Shown: positions 32,748 through 43,111 of the stretch, piece after piece | How positions within the stretch are numbered: position 1 is the first letter of the stretch | Layout of the letters: each line of letters starts with the position of its first letter | Notes under the pieces: model-generated | What the model was told of the DNA's origin: nothing | Databases searched by the model: none | Seen by the model: only the letters and a program-made list of their open reading frames with translations | Made by a program: the position numbers and the translations under genes | Assembly (NCBI GenBank): GCA_012274445.1 | Contig: JAAROD010000058.1 | Span: 62,001-126,000, forward strand | Origin: Sclerotiophoma versabilis | Lineage: Eukaryota; Ascomycota; Dothideomycetes; Pleosporales; Didymellaceae | Reading direction: 5' to 3' | Length of the DNA: 64,000 nucleotides

Positions 32748-34366
32748 CTACATCCACAAACACAGCTTGCCAGACGCAGTGCCGGCAGCAATCCAATCCA
32801 TTGTGGGATGGAACTTGGCCACCGAAGGCACAGCAGTGATGCCGTCCCCACCCAGCTGCGCCAGCTGCTGACCCTTGCCGGTGTATACATCGACGAACCG
32901 GTTCATGTTGCCGATGCAGAAACGCTGTATGTTGTCCTTTGGGAACTGCTGCCACTGGGCTCGTAATCTGATTCATCATTAGCTCCTAGCTGGTAAAGTC
33001 TAAGGGAGAATTCAACGGCGACGTACATTGTGACCCATCGTCCGGTCTGGTTGTTGTGCGGTACGATGACGCTTGGCTTCATTTCTTGCTCCGTCAATTC
33101 GTGCCCAGGCCTCCAGTCTTTGCAGTCTCCAAAGTCGTAGATCTTCACCGTGTCGTCATAACTCGCAGTCGCAACCTGACCAACGGTGTTCCACGACGCA
33201 TGTGAGACGCTCAGTCTACTCTCATGCTCGCCTACCATGGCCGGTCCTCGCTCGTCACCTGAGCCGGTTATCTTGCGCAGATCCCACAGCTTCAGCGTCC
33301 GATCCAGTGAAGCAGTGGCGACGAGGTGCGGATGCTGTGGGTGCAGACTGAAGCCGCCAATCTTCTTGTCGGACAGTTGAAAGATTTGTGCGTCCATGAC
33401 TTCGGTACGCATATCGTACATGCCGAAGCGGCCATCAAGGGTCGAGAAATACAGCATGTTTGCGTCGTCCTTGGAGATCTCGAGCCCAGAGAGCGGCTGG
33501 TCTTCGTTGGGGTCTTGAGGGCCGTAGACCTCGATTGCAACGCCTTTTGAAAGGTCGAGCTTGCGTATGGAGGAGTCGTACGAGGCAGAGTACAAGGCGT
33601 TGGGATCGTGGGGGCTGAACTGGAAGGTGTGTATTGTTCGTGTGTGCGGCTTGAGGGTCGTGATGACTGGGCCTTCTGAGTCGGCGTCTTCATCGTCTTC
33701 GACCTTGACCTCCAGGGCTTTCTGTGACGCGTCGCAAATGCCAAGGTTGCCCAACTTGTCACCAGCAAATACCAGAGGCTTCTCCTCGGTAGGATGCAGA
33801 CCCATGGCGTAGATGCGCTCCGGTGTGAGCTTGATCTCGTTTGGCTCGAAGTCTTCCCAAAGCTGGAGGCCACTCATCCTCTCCCGCAGTGCCTTCACAT
33901 CTTTGTCGGTTGTGTCGGTCGCGGTGTCGAAGTCGAAGGTGCGCTCGTAGGGGTTTGCAGGGCCGACAATGCGCAAGAAGTTCCCGCTCTGGTCCCATGT
34001 CTTTCCCACGACGGTGATATCGCCGAAGTTGAAAGCATCGCTGATGCGCTGTCTCTTCGCGCGGTCGGCCTCCTTGATGGCGATGTATTCGTCCTCCGCC
34101 TTGCGTTTCGCTTTCTCGCTGTCGGCCTCGATGCCTTTGAGGCGCGAGGATGTCCGTCGCGGCGTCACGTCTTCGGCCCTGGCCCTCTTCGCCGGTGCAG
34201 CTTTCTTCGGCTTTGGCTTCGTAGACGACGTGGCTTTGGATGTGGGCCCTAGACCTGCCTGCGCGGCCTCCATCTCGAGATCGCGCAGCAGCGCCTGTGT
34301 CTTTGCAATGTTCTCCTGCCTCTTGCGCTCATACTCGCTAACCTCCGCTTTCTTCGCCTTGGCCAT
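32748..34366 (-). CDS. CMR1: Cmr1, WD40 DNA-damage-linked protein
   Basis: Protein of 519 residues with exons 34366-33027 and 32967-32748; splicing (GTACGT donor, AATCAG acceptor) restores [20 protein letters not shown] and the conserved end [18 protein letters not shown]. The N-terminus has the [24 protein letters not shown] coiled segment, followed by a basic Pro/Lys stretch, [10 protein letters not shown] and the [22 protein letters not shown] element. Seven WD repeats fill about 170-515, with signatures such as [25 protein letters not shown] and [19 protein letters not shown]. Yeast Cmr1 is a chromatin-associated beta-propeller that gathers in nuclear foci after replication stress; it is related to human WDR76. 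Its neighbour Coq9 is divergent. Confidence 0.93.
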
Positions 34367-34887
34367 CTTGGTGTGCTGCCGCTCTCTCGGCGTGTATAAA
34401 TGACGTGCGTGGTTGTGCGTGGTTGTGCGTGAATATTGGTCGCACGTCTGGAATCAATTTCTCTCTGCAAAAGCGTGCACAGTCGGCGTACAGGCAACGT
34501 CTACAAGAAACAAGTCAACGGTCCGATGCTAGGCTCCTCCCAGGCCCCCCATGGTGAAGACAAGCGGCAGGCTACACGGTCGGGATCTGAGCTCGAAGCT
34601 AAAGTGGTGGCGTCACGCGTTGGTGGGCGCGAACGCGTTGACGCGTCCATCACGTGGGCACTGCACCACTCGGGCGGAGGCATGGAAGCCAACTGCCCAT
34701 CGTTGGGAACCATATCCCTGCAATGGTTGTCGCAGAAACAAGGATGTGACATCGCATTGTGCAGAAGACTGGCCATCGCCACCACTGCTCGCTCCTGACG
34801 CCTTGGGTCGCGACCCTTGTCTTGGCAAAGTTGGATCATCACTCCCCCCAGGCCGCCGTCCCGATGTGAGCACCATCCACGTCCACA
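34367..34887. other. Divergent promoter of CMR1 and COQ9
   Basis: About 520 bases between the divergent starts. A short direct repeat of GTGCGTGGTTGT occurs at about 34408-34434. Overlapping frames here on both strands look like non-coding shadows. Confidence 0.55.
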
Positions 34888-35705
34888 ATGCCTGCAACAA
34901 CAAGACTGCCCTCTACAATACTCGGCACACTCCGCGCCAGCACAGCAAGAGCACCGCCGGTCCTCGGGCAGAGATGCACCTACCACTCGTACGACTACGC
35001 ACAACCGCCTCCGTTCCCCCCCGCTGAGACCAAGATCCTGTCTTCTGCATACGCACATGTACCGGAGCGCGGCTTCACAATCGACGCGCTGAAGCTTGGC
35101 GCAAGGGATGCTGGCTATCTGGATGCATCAACAAACCTCCTCCCCCGCGGAGTCTTCGATCTCATCAACTACCATCTCGTCACGCAGCGACTAGCATTGA
35201 AGCACTCGCTGCAGTTCCCGGACGAAAGAGAAGGCAAGAAGCTAGGCGTGGGGAGCAAAGTCAGGTCCTTGACGTTGGCACGGCTGAGAGCGAACGAGCC
35301 CATCTTGCATCGGTGGCAGGAGGTATGCATCTCAACACCACAAGTTGTCAGGCGATATGCTGACCAGGCCAGGCTCTTGCAATAATGGCACAACCAACCT
35401 ACATCCCGCCCTCCCTCCATGAGCTCGCCGCCCTTGCAGACGAAATATGGTTCCTCGCCGGCGACAAGAGTGTCGACACCAGCTGGTACACCAAGCGCGC
35501 CACTCTGTCGACCATCTACTCTGCCACCGAGGTCTTCATGACACAGGATACGTCGAAGAACTTTGTCGAGACGGAGCAGTTCTTAGATAACAGGCTGCAG
35601 GACTTGCAGACTGTCGGTGGGTTCATGGGAAAGTTGGGCGAATGGGTGAACTACACAGGACATAGCACAGTTAATGTGCTGAGGAGCAAGGGTGTCAGGA
35701 TATGA
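34888..35705 (+). CDS. COQ9: Coq9, ubiquinone biosynthesis protein
   Basis: Mitochondrial protein of 255 residues, exons 34888-35322 and 35373-35705, with a 50-base intron (GTATGC donor, GCTGAC branch, CCAG acceptor) joining HRWQE to ALAIMAQPTYIPPSL. The N-terminus is basic and hydroxylated (MPATTRLPSTILGTLRAST), as expected for a matrix-targeting presequence. The TetR-like helical body includes ILSSAYAHVPERGFTIDALKLGARDAGYLD, and the lipid-binding COQ9 domain shows ELAALADEIWFLAGDKSVDTSWYTKR and ATEVFMTQD. The closing SKGVRI is typical of fungal members. Coq9 binds isoprenoid intermediates and presents them to the hydroxylase Coq7 in coenzyme Q synthesis on the inner mitochondrial membrane. 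Confidence 0.94.
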
Positions 35706-36723
35706 CCGAGTTCAGAGCGACAGAGGTCGCTCCACAAGCGCTCGTCGACTCGACAGTGTACATCTAAGAGTGATTGTACGATATGCAGGGCGTGTATGAT
35801 CCGCAGCAATGATCAATTCAACACCTCTTTCGCGAGAGGATCGAACCATCATGCTCTACACAGTTTGAACATTCTTATTGAAGATACCGTATCCATTGTC
35901 GTGCGCGTGTCGCAGCTGATTGGTTCCGGAGTGATCTACAATAAGCTCAAAGGTTTCCAGTCGCCCCTCCAAGTACCTGCACTGGTGCAAAGTCCCATGC
36001 AGGTACAGAATTTGACCGTCAACCTCTCCACCAGGGGGAAATTACTTCCTTATGCCTACCTCGTATTCTGGAGCCAGCTCATGAGCATCGCTCGTATCAC
36101 AAACCTAAGATCAGACCTTAGGTTGGCTACACAATAGCGATCGTAATAGATGGTGGCAACGAATCCCGGCAGTTGCCTCGAAACAAGGCACAACACTCAG
36201 CACCCTCAGCACCACTCACCGCCGCACAAAGCCACAGACGTCGCGAGAGCCGCATTCCCACTGCACCGTTACAGCAGTACACGCCACCGTATATACACTG
36301 ACCAGCCTGCGCGGTGACCTAGCTCCCTTACCACACCAAAGCTTCGCACGAGCAACGCTGATCCAAACTGCAAGTTCGAGCACAGTACCACGGCCACAGT
36401 CTGCGGGTACACGGCCGATGTGACGTGAAAGCGGGCAACAGAGGAACAACCGGAGTTTATTATTTTTAGAAGCGATGATCTGGGGAAACAAAGCAGCCTT
36501 GATTAATTAAGCTTGTGGCTGCGGCTGCGGCTGCCGAGCGGGGCTACACGAGTGCAAGCTCCAACAATAATGCGTTTCTGCTCGGGGGCGTCTCTCGCGC
36601 TCTTCGCTGCGGGAGCAACGGATGAGGCACTGGGTGTGGATATGCGCTGCGCTCTCGACTGCATTTGTGGTGTTGGCATGGCTTGGTGTTGGGTCGTTGC
36701 CATCAGCGTTTGCCTTGGGTGCT

Positions 36724-36772
36724 GACTGTCGATTGTCGATTGTCGATTGTCGATTGTCGACTGTCGACTGTG
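36724..36772 (+). repeat. Heptamer tandem repeat, GAYTGTC x7
   Basis: Seven contiguous 7-base units: GACTGTC, four of GATTGTC, GACTGTC and a final GACTGTG. The unit boundaries create overlapping GTCGAC palindromes at the C-containing units. Intergenic minisatellite. Confidence 0.95.
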
Positions 36773-37160
36773 TTCGGCACCATTCCGCTTCTTGAGTAGC
36801 GATTGCGCTATCGACTATCGAAACCTCGTAAATCATACAAATTATAGGCCCGGCTTCAGGCTAGAGATGCTGGAGCCCGGTTGCTTCTTGCTGTGTACGA
36901 GGGTCAGCCAATGACGTGTTGGTGCCCTGTGGTACAGCGAATACGAGGAGACCAGTATCGTGTCTGCGATGTTAGGTTTGGGACGGCAATATGCAACGTT
37001 CCGCAGTATCGCTGCACTGACGCACCTTGTTGCTAGTGCAAGGAAGTCGAAATTGGATGAACTTACGAGGTTGATGATGCAGTCGCCGGATATGGGCAGT
37101 GGTGGGGTAACGGCGTGGAGAAGTGCAGATGCAGGGTGGTATTATGATATCGCTCGAGAG

Positions 37161-37167
37161 TATAAAG
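37161..37167 (+). promoter_or_regulatory. TATA-like box of the PhiA-like gene
   Basis: TATAAAG lies about 97 bases before the ATG. A strong TATA element fits a highly expressed secreted wall protein. Functional use is inferred from position. Confidence 0.45.
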
Positions 37168-37263
37168 ATGCATGGCAGCGTCGCTTTGTGATTCCTCATT
37201 CCATCAACTACCTCTGTTCGACTACCTCTGTTCAACTAGCTCTATTCCACTACACTCGTTACA

Positions 37264-37940
37264 ATGAAGTACGCTTTCGCTTTCGCAGGTCTCGTCGCCG
37301 GTGCTCTCGCTGGAGAGTGCTATGCCCCTCCCCCCAAAGCGACCTCAGACTACGCTGCTGCTCCCAGCCCAACACCCAGCCCGTCCGGCCCTGAGTACTT
37401 CACCGTCATCTCCTCCCGCAGCGCTTCTCCTGTCCACCTCCTCCCCCTGACTGCTCGCAATGGCAAGTTCTACCTCAACGCCGGCCAACCTACCAGCTCG
37501 TGCCCCTCAAGCGTCGAGCCCAACTGCCCACCGGGTACATCCACTGTCTTCGCTGGTGGCGACGGAACCCTCTCGCTCGGCGTCATCGTTCCGGGCGGCC
37601 AGCAGGTCTATGTCGCTCCGGATGGCTCGCTGAGCTACACGCAGGCTCACTCGGCCTCCACCCCCGCTGGCTCGATTCTCGACCAGTTCAGCAAGACTTC
37701 CCCTGTCGGCGACAACAGCTTCGGCCACCTCAACTTCGAGACGGGCTTCGTTGCCTGCCCTGTTGGGGGCGCCGGTCAGGGCTACCAGGTCTACGGCCAG
37801 ACGCAGGATTTTGAGGCTAGCTCCGAGTGCCTTGGCTTCAGCGCTCTTACCAGTAAGTTATCTGATACAACCCTTCCGTGCCTTCGTTGCTAATGATTGT
37901 TACAGCTTCGGTCGACCAGCCAGGCGCGTGGCAGTACTAG
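37264..37940 (+). CDS. PhiA-like secreted cell-wall protein
   Basis: Protein of 207 residues, exons 37264-37852 and 37906-37940; the second exon restores the conserved end SVDQPGAWQY. A signal peptide (MKYAFAFAGLVAGALA) is followed by a Pro/Ser-rich linker and the PhiA/IgE-binding-protein fold: FTVISSRSASPVHLLPL, KFYLNAGQPTSSCPSS, GGQQVYVAPDGSLSYTQAHSA and TGFVACPVGG. Four cysteines of the mature domain are in family positions. In Aspergillus nidulans PhiA is a wall protein needed for phialide and conidium development; homologues occur in many moulds and some are known as IgE-binding antigens. Codon use is strongly biased to C-ending codons, as in highly expressed genes. It is tail to tail with the UPF0235 gene. 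Confidence 0.85.
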
Positions 37941-38052
37941 ACGTCCGGGAACATCCGGGCGACCTTGTGAGATCAAGGACTTAATCAATAATGTAATTGG
38001 CGGAACAAAGTTGACGACAGAGTGTGTGCCGTAAACGTACATATTCGAACAA

Positions 38053-38412
38053 TCATAAAACTACAACACTGCTCGCTAGCAACTTTTTTATGCGTTCGAT
38101 CTCTTCAGCCGGCGTGATGTCTCGTCCGATTTGAATGGCAACAGTCTTGTCGCGGCTTTTCAATCCTTTTGCAATCTCGACGTCTGACTTTGGTACTTTG
38201 AGTGTTTTGGCGATGATGCTCCTGACAGCTGCGTTTGCTTCTCCTTCTCTTGCTTGTGCTGCAACGCGGACATGTATCATCTCGTCAGTTACAGCAACAA
38301 CGCCCTCTCGAGCCGCGCTGGCGCCTGGTTTGACGTGGCAGACAAGCTGGATGGCTCCTGTTCCGATGCGGCCTTTGGTCGCTTTGCTGGCTACGAAGTG
38401 GATTGCCGACAT
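38053..38412 (-). CDS. UPF0235 (DUF167 / YggU-like) protein
   Basis: Single-exon protein of 119 residues. It carries the compact alpha/beta DUF167 fold: VCHVKPGASAAREGVVAV, MIHVRVAAQAREGEANAAV and the closing IAKGLKSRDKTVAIQI strand. Family length is about 100-130, so it appears complete. The relatives, including bacterial YggU and human C15orf40, have known structures but no settled biochemical role, and I do not assign one. It lies 112 bases from the PhiA-like stop on the opposite strand. Confidence 0.9.
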   Translation of the reverse strand: MSAIHFVASKATKGRIGTGAIQLVCHVKPGASAAREGVVAVTDEMIHVRVAAQAREGEANAAVRSIIAKTLKVPKSDVEIAKGLKSRDKTVAIQIGRDITPAEEIERIKKLLASSVVVL

Positions 38413-39704
38413 GGATAGGTCCTCACGACTATGCAGGGAGGTATTCGATTACAATATGCCGTGCCTCCTTCGAGCCTTGTAACAATTGGTTGTCTATAGG
38501 TATCGGAGACAGTGAGCTTCTCAAGCCAGATGTCTACCTGTGCGTCTGTGGGCTGTTTAAGCTCTGCTTTTCTGGAGACTTGCGTCAGCCGTGAGGTTCT
38601 CCAGTTGCCTATTTGTCTGGCAATATTTATCTATGTGCTTTTAGTTGACGTATCTGTTTATGTTGCAGAACAGCCGGACGCGGCTGCTGTTAGTCCCACA
38701 TCTATACATCAAGCTTGTAGGCTCCTTGACTAGTTTTGCCTGTATTACACAACACGTGAAAGCAGTTGTAGTCTCCACGCTGCCTCTTAGCTCACCAAAG
38801 GGATGTGAGAATAGGTTGACTGTCCACCCATACTCCAAGCGTGTCTCTGCTTGACCACGTCTTTTTCGGTAAGATGAGATGCGAGCGACTGACCTTGTGA
38901 CGGGAAGCTTACATCCGGTTTCACTTCGTCGAAGAGGTCTCGTGGTTTCGTGTTGGACAAGGCGGCGGCTGAAGGGCTTAGGGCCGAGGGAAAGCGATTG
39001 GCGCAGCCGAGCAGCGATAGCAGGTTTGGCCGCAGTTGTCCGCGGGCCGGCCAATCACGCAAAAGGCGCTCCGCGTGGGCAGAGGAAGGAACAGCCTAAT
39101 GTTGCGGGGAACAACAACATTTACATGCAACTCCAAGCTGTTGCTGCGATATTTTGTAGTCGCTCCTGAATCTGATGCCTTTGTAGCAGTGCCGTCAGCG
39201 ATGAAACCGCTTCCCATTGAGCAGCTGCCCTTTCCGACTTCGCGCCGGACCTGAGATGCCTAGTGGGGGTTCCCAGATAAAGCGTGTCTTCAACATCCTC
39301 TAAAAGCATCTTTACACGGCTCCTTCTCTTAAGCACAAGTGTACGCGGCGATGGAAAAAATCGGTGAAGTCAATAACGTAAGAAGCGCGGCTGGGCCAAC
39401 AATGATAAATACCGCCAGCTGGCCTTCTTCTGACAGCAGTACCAACTTTCTGTGTTCGTTTCCATCATTTCTTCACGTCAACTGTACATCAGTCCGCATT
39501 CAGCGTGCCCCCATACGCTGCGATTCATAAAATCCCAGCACAACATTCGATTAATCTGTAAGACACCCAGCTCTAGCCTGCCGACGACAGCGATGTTTCT
39601 TTTCCCTCAACCCACCATATCCTTCTGTACAGCTGGCACGCAAAGTCAATCCCTTGCTGAGTGGCTAGCATGTGACACCGCTTCTAACACGGGTACAGCC
39701 CATC
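38413..39704. other. Divergent intergenic space, no gene seen
   Basis: About 1.3 kb between the starts of the UPF0235 gene (minus) and arginase (plus). A GATAAA near 39406 could be a nitrogen-control GATA-factor site for arginase, but one short match is weak. Open frames on both strands lack recognisable features. Confidence 0.5.
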
Positions 39705-40785
39705 ATGTCCGCCGCACCCACCATACAACCAAAGTTTCTGCCCAGCCGTCAGGATGTCGGTGTTGTCGCAGTCGGCTTCAGCGGTGGTCAGGTAAGACCT
39801 CCTGGATATACATGTGGCAACTCTGCGTCTAACATGCAGTCCAGCCCAAAGCAGGCGTTGACGCCGCGCCTATGGCCCTTATTGAGGCTGGTTTGATCAA
39901 AGAGCTGGAAGGTGATCTAGATCTCAAGGTCACTTTCGACGGACAAGTGCACAACTATGCCGAAATGATGCCAGCAGACGACCCAGACTACCGTGGCATG
40001 AAGCGACCAAAGTTCGTCAGCGCCGTCACAAAAGAAGTCAGCGACCAAGTGTACAACTACGCAAAGGACGGCAAGCTTGTTCTTACGCTCGGCGGTGACC
40101 ACTCCATTGCTATGGGTACCATTTCCGGCACAGCAAAGGCGATGCGTGAGAGGCTGGGCCGAGAGATTGCGGTCATCTGGGTAGATGCTCACGCCGACAT
40201 CAACACTCCTGAGACGTCAGACAGCGGTAACATCCACGGAATGCCTGTTTCCTTCCTGACAGGTCTTGCCAAAGAGGATCGTGAAGACTGCTTTGGGTGG
40301 CTGAAGCCAGAACATATGCTCAGCACCAAGAAGCTCGTCTACATTGGTCTCCGCGATATCGATCGCGGCGAGAAGAAGATTTTGAGGGAGCACGGCATCA
40401 AGGCATTCTCGATGCACGATGTTGACAGGTAAGCCGTCCACTACAGTACAATACGAGGTGAAGAATGCTAACCATAGGCAGGCACGGTATCGGTAAGGTT
40501 ATGGATATGGCACTGGCCTGGATTGGCAGCGATACTCCCATCCATTTGTCTTTCGATATCGATGCACTCGATCCCATGTGGGCACCTAGCACCGGTACCG
40601 CGGTCCGAGGTGGCTTGACGCTGCGTGAGGGAGATTTCATCGCAGAGTGCGTCGCAGAGACTGGTTCTCTGATCGCACTCGACCTCGTTGAGGTCAACCC
40701 CAGCCTTGATGAGGTAGGCGCAAGCGATACCATCCGTGCTGGCAACTCTATCATTCGTTGCGCCCTCGGAGATACCCTTTTGTAA
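39705..40785 (+). CDS. CAR1: Arginase
   Basis: Cytosolic arginase of 324 residues that hydrolyses L-arginine to ornithine and urea. Exons are 39705-39791, 39845-40428 and 40482-40785. Manganese-binding motifs are intact: GGDHS at 112-116 (His115), DAHAD at 143-147 (Asp143, His145, Asp147) and SFDIDALDP with Asp249 and Asp251. The substrate-loop segment NIHGMPVSFL and the closing EVNP element are also present. Length and order match eukaryotic arginases. The start ATG is within an open frame that reaches 39672 only through non-ATG codons; MSAAPTIQPKFL is the typical fungal beginning. In fungi the gene is normally induced by arginine and subject to nitrogen repression. Confidence 0.96.
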
Positions 40786-41292
40786 GATGTCAGAGCTTTA
40801 AGCAGCGTTATTTTAGTCGACTTCAGTCCCACGAAGCCATTCCTACATGTATTACTCAAGGTGGGGTGGCATCACGAATTTCTAGACGAGCATGAACCAA
40901 TTTGGACTTCACAATTTCTCACCACACTTGCCAGTGCAGTCCATAGTGAGATGTAGCCAACATTGTCATGAACAAGACACGATTGTGGCTCCTGCGAATC
41001 TCGTAGTCATTAATATGAGTTACGCAGAGTTGAATGCATCGTGATGCCTGGGTCAAGAGAGAACCTTGTCGATGCCGAGGCGCCAGCAGCGCCGGATGCT
41101 TTCCGAGGGCGCCAACATGCGTCATTGTTACTTCCGCTTGCACCCGACCAGGGTCTTAAGAAGTTATCTGTAAGAAGCAACTCTGGTGCACAGTAATTTT
41201 TTGCAATTGCAGCGTCACGACTTGGTTCGAAACTGTCACCACGTCCCAATTGCCTATTTAGCTTTGCGCAAATCAAGCATTTGAAAGCTAGT
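40786..41292. other. Intergenic space, no gene seen
   Basis: Between arginase and the alternative NADH dehydrogenase, in tandem. Nothing recognisable beyond the expected 3' flank and promoter. Confidence 0.6.
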
Positions 41293-43111
41293 ATGCCTTC
41301 GCCAGTTCAGCTGTCGCGCATACATCAATTGCCATCAAGTATTCGACAAATCGTAATCAAGAATGCGAGTTGCGCAACCACACCGCTGTCTGCGACAAAA
41401 CAGCTATCACATGCAGCAGCACGACCGCAGCTAGGTGCTTTGACAACTGCACATTTTTCGCAGCAACGGCGAAGCATAACCATCAAACAGTTAGACTCTG
41501 GACTGGACAGTAAGTGTTAATTCTTACAGTATTGTATAGACATCCAGGTCATCTGACTGAACGCCGCAGATCGAGAACGTGTAGTCATTCTGGGAAGCGG
41601 TTGGGCCGGCTTCACTGTTGCACGACAGCTTGACACGAAGAAATACCAGACCGTAGTGGTATCACCAAGATCGTACTTTGCATTCACTCCTTTACTCGCT
41701 TCGACCGCTGTCGGGACGCTAGAATTTCGAACCGCACTTGAGCCAGTCAGGAGTCGGCGCACCAAGGTCGATTTCATTCAGGGGTGGGCGGACGATGTTG
41801 ACTTTAAGAACAAAACCCTTACAGTCGAACAGGCAGTGGATGATCCGACTCAGGGCTTGGCACTGACCAAAGATCGCCATGAAGGGGAGACACAAGAGGA
41901 AAGGGCGTTGGAACGACAGTCGGACGTGGAAAAAGGCCGTATGTTTGATCTGACTTACGACAAACTGATCGTCACGGTTGGTTGCTACAGTCAGACTTTT
42001 GGAACACCAGGCGTCAGAGAGCACGCATTCTTCTTGAAAGACGTGGGTGACGCACGCAAGATCAGGAACCGGCTTCTTGCGTGCTTCGAAGCAGCAGCAT
42101 TACCAACTACACCAGATGAGATGAAGAAGCAGCTACTGAACTTCGCGGTAGTCGGAGGTGGACCAACCGGAATCGAATTCAGTGCCGAGCTGCACGATCT
42201 TATCAAAGAAGATATGGCCAAGATCTACCCAGAGTTGATCAAATATCACAAGATCACCGTTTACGATGTGGCCGAGAAGGTTTTGCCTATGTTCGACGAA
42301 AAGCTGGCAGGCTACGCAATGGACAAGTTCAAACGCGAAGGCATCGACATCAAGACCCAACATCATGTTGAAGAGTTGAGCCGGGGCTCTCCCTTCGAGC
42401 GAACGAACTTGACGTCAGAAAAGGACTACAGGCTGTTCACGCTGAAGATCAAAGAGGAGGGGGAGCTTGGTGTGGGCATGTGCGTCTGGAGTACTGGCTT
42501 AATGCAGAATCCCTTCGTGCACCAGGCTCTCAGCAACGTTCGCGCAGTACCGGACAATATCCGGCTCGTTGAATCAGCAGGAGATGCTAGTTTCGCTAAA
42601 GATGTAGCATGGAAGGTTAAGAAGGACGAAAGATCTGGATCTATCATCACCGACGACCGCATGCGTTTGAAGGTTGTACCTCAAGGGAAGAATGATAAGC
42701 ACATGACAGCCGTCGTTGACAACGTCTTCGTTCTTGGAGACTGTGGAATCATTGAGGGGACGAGGTACCCTGCGACTGCTCAGGTCGCTTCGCAGAAGGG
42801 TATCTGGTTGGCCAAGCGACTCAACAAGCATGACCTGGACAAAGCTGGCTTTAAGTTTAGGGATCTGGGTACGCTGGCGTACATTGGAAACTGGGATGCG
42901 CTGTTCCAGGGAGGCAAGTGGGGCAGGCTGCAAGGCTACATTGCTTGGGCGATTTGGCGTGGTGCGTACCTGACGAGGACGGTCAGCTGGAGGAACAAGA
43001 TCCTCGTGCCAGTTTACTGGTAAGTATTCCCACAAATAAGGCGAGATATCGTATACTAACTGCAGCAGGGCTGTCAATTGGCTGTTTGGTCGTGACATTA
43101 GCCGTTTCTGA
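41293..43111 (+). CDS. Mitochondrial alternative NADH:ubiquinone oxidoreductase (type II)
   Basis: Rotenone-insensitive type II NADH dehydrogenase of 569 residues, exons 41293-41509, 41570-43019 and 43069-43111; the last short exon gives the family ending NWLFGRDISRF. A basic, Ser/Ala-rich N-terminus of about 65 residues is a mitochondrial presequence. The FAD-binding Rossmann motif VVILGSGWAGF is near 77-87, the NAD(P)H motif VVGGGPTGIEF near 265-275, and a VFVLGDCGI FAD-contact motif follows. A hydrophobic C-terminal part associates with the inner membrane. It oxidises NADH without proton pumping. An acidic insertion of about 35 residues (EQAVDDPTQG to DVEKGRMF) lacks a clear EF-hand loop, so calcium control is not evident. 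Whether it faces matrix or intermembrane space cannot be told here. Confidence 0.93.

Larger units (their letters stand above)
35706..37263. other. Intergenic space with a minisatellite
   Basis: About 1.6 kb between Coq9 and the PhiA-like gene, both plus. It holds a heptamer repeat (36724-36772), a short GGCTGC repeat near 36515, and a TATA-like element at 37161, listed separately where relevant. No gene seen. Confidence 0.55.
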
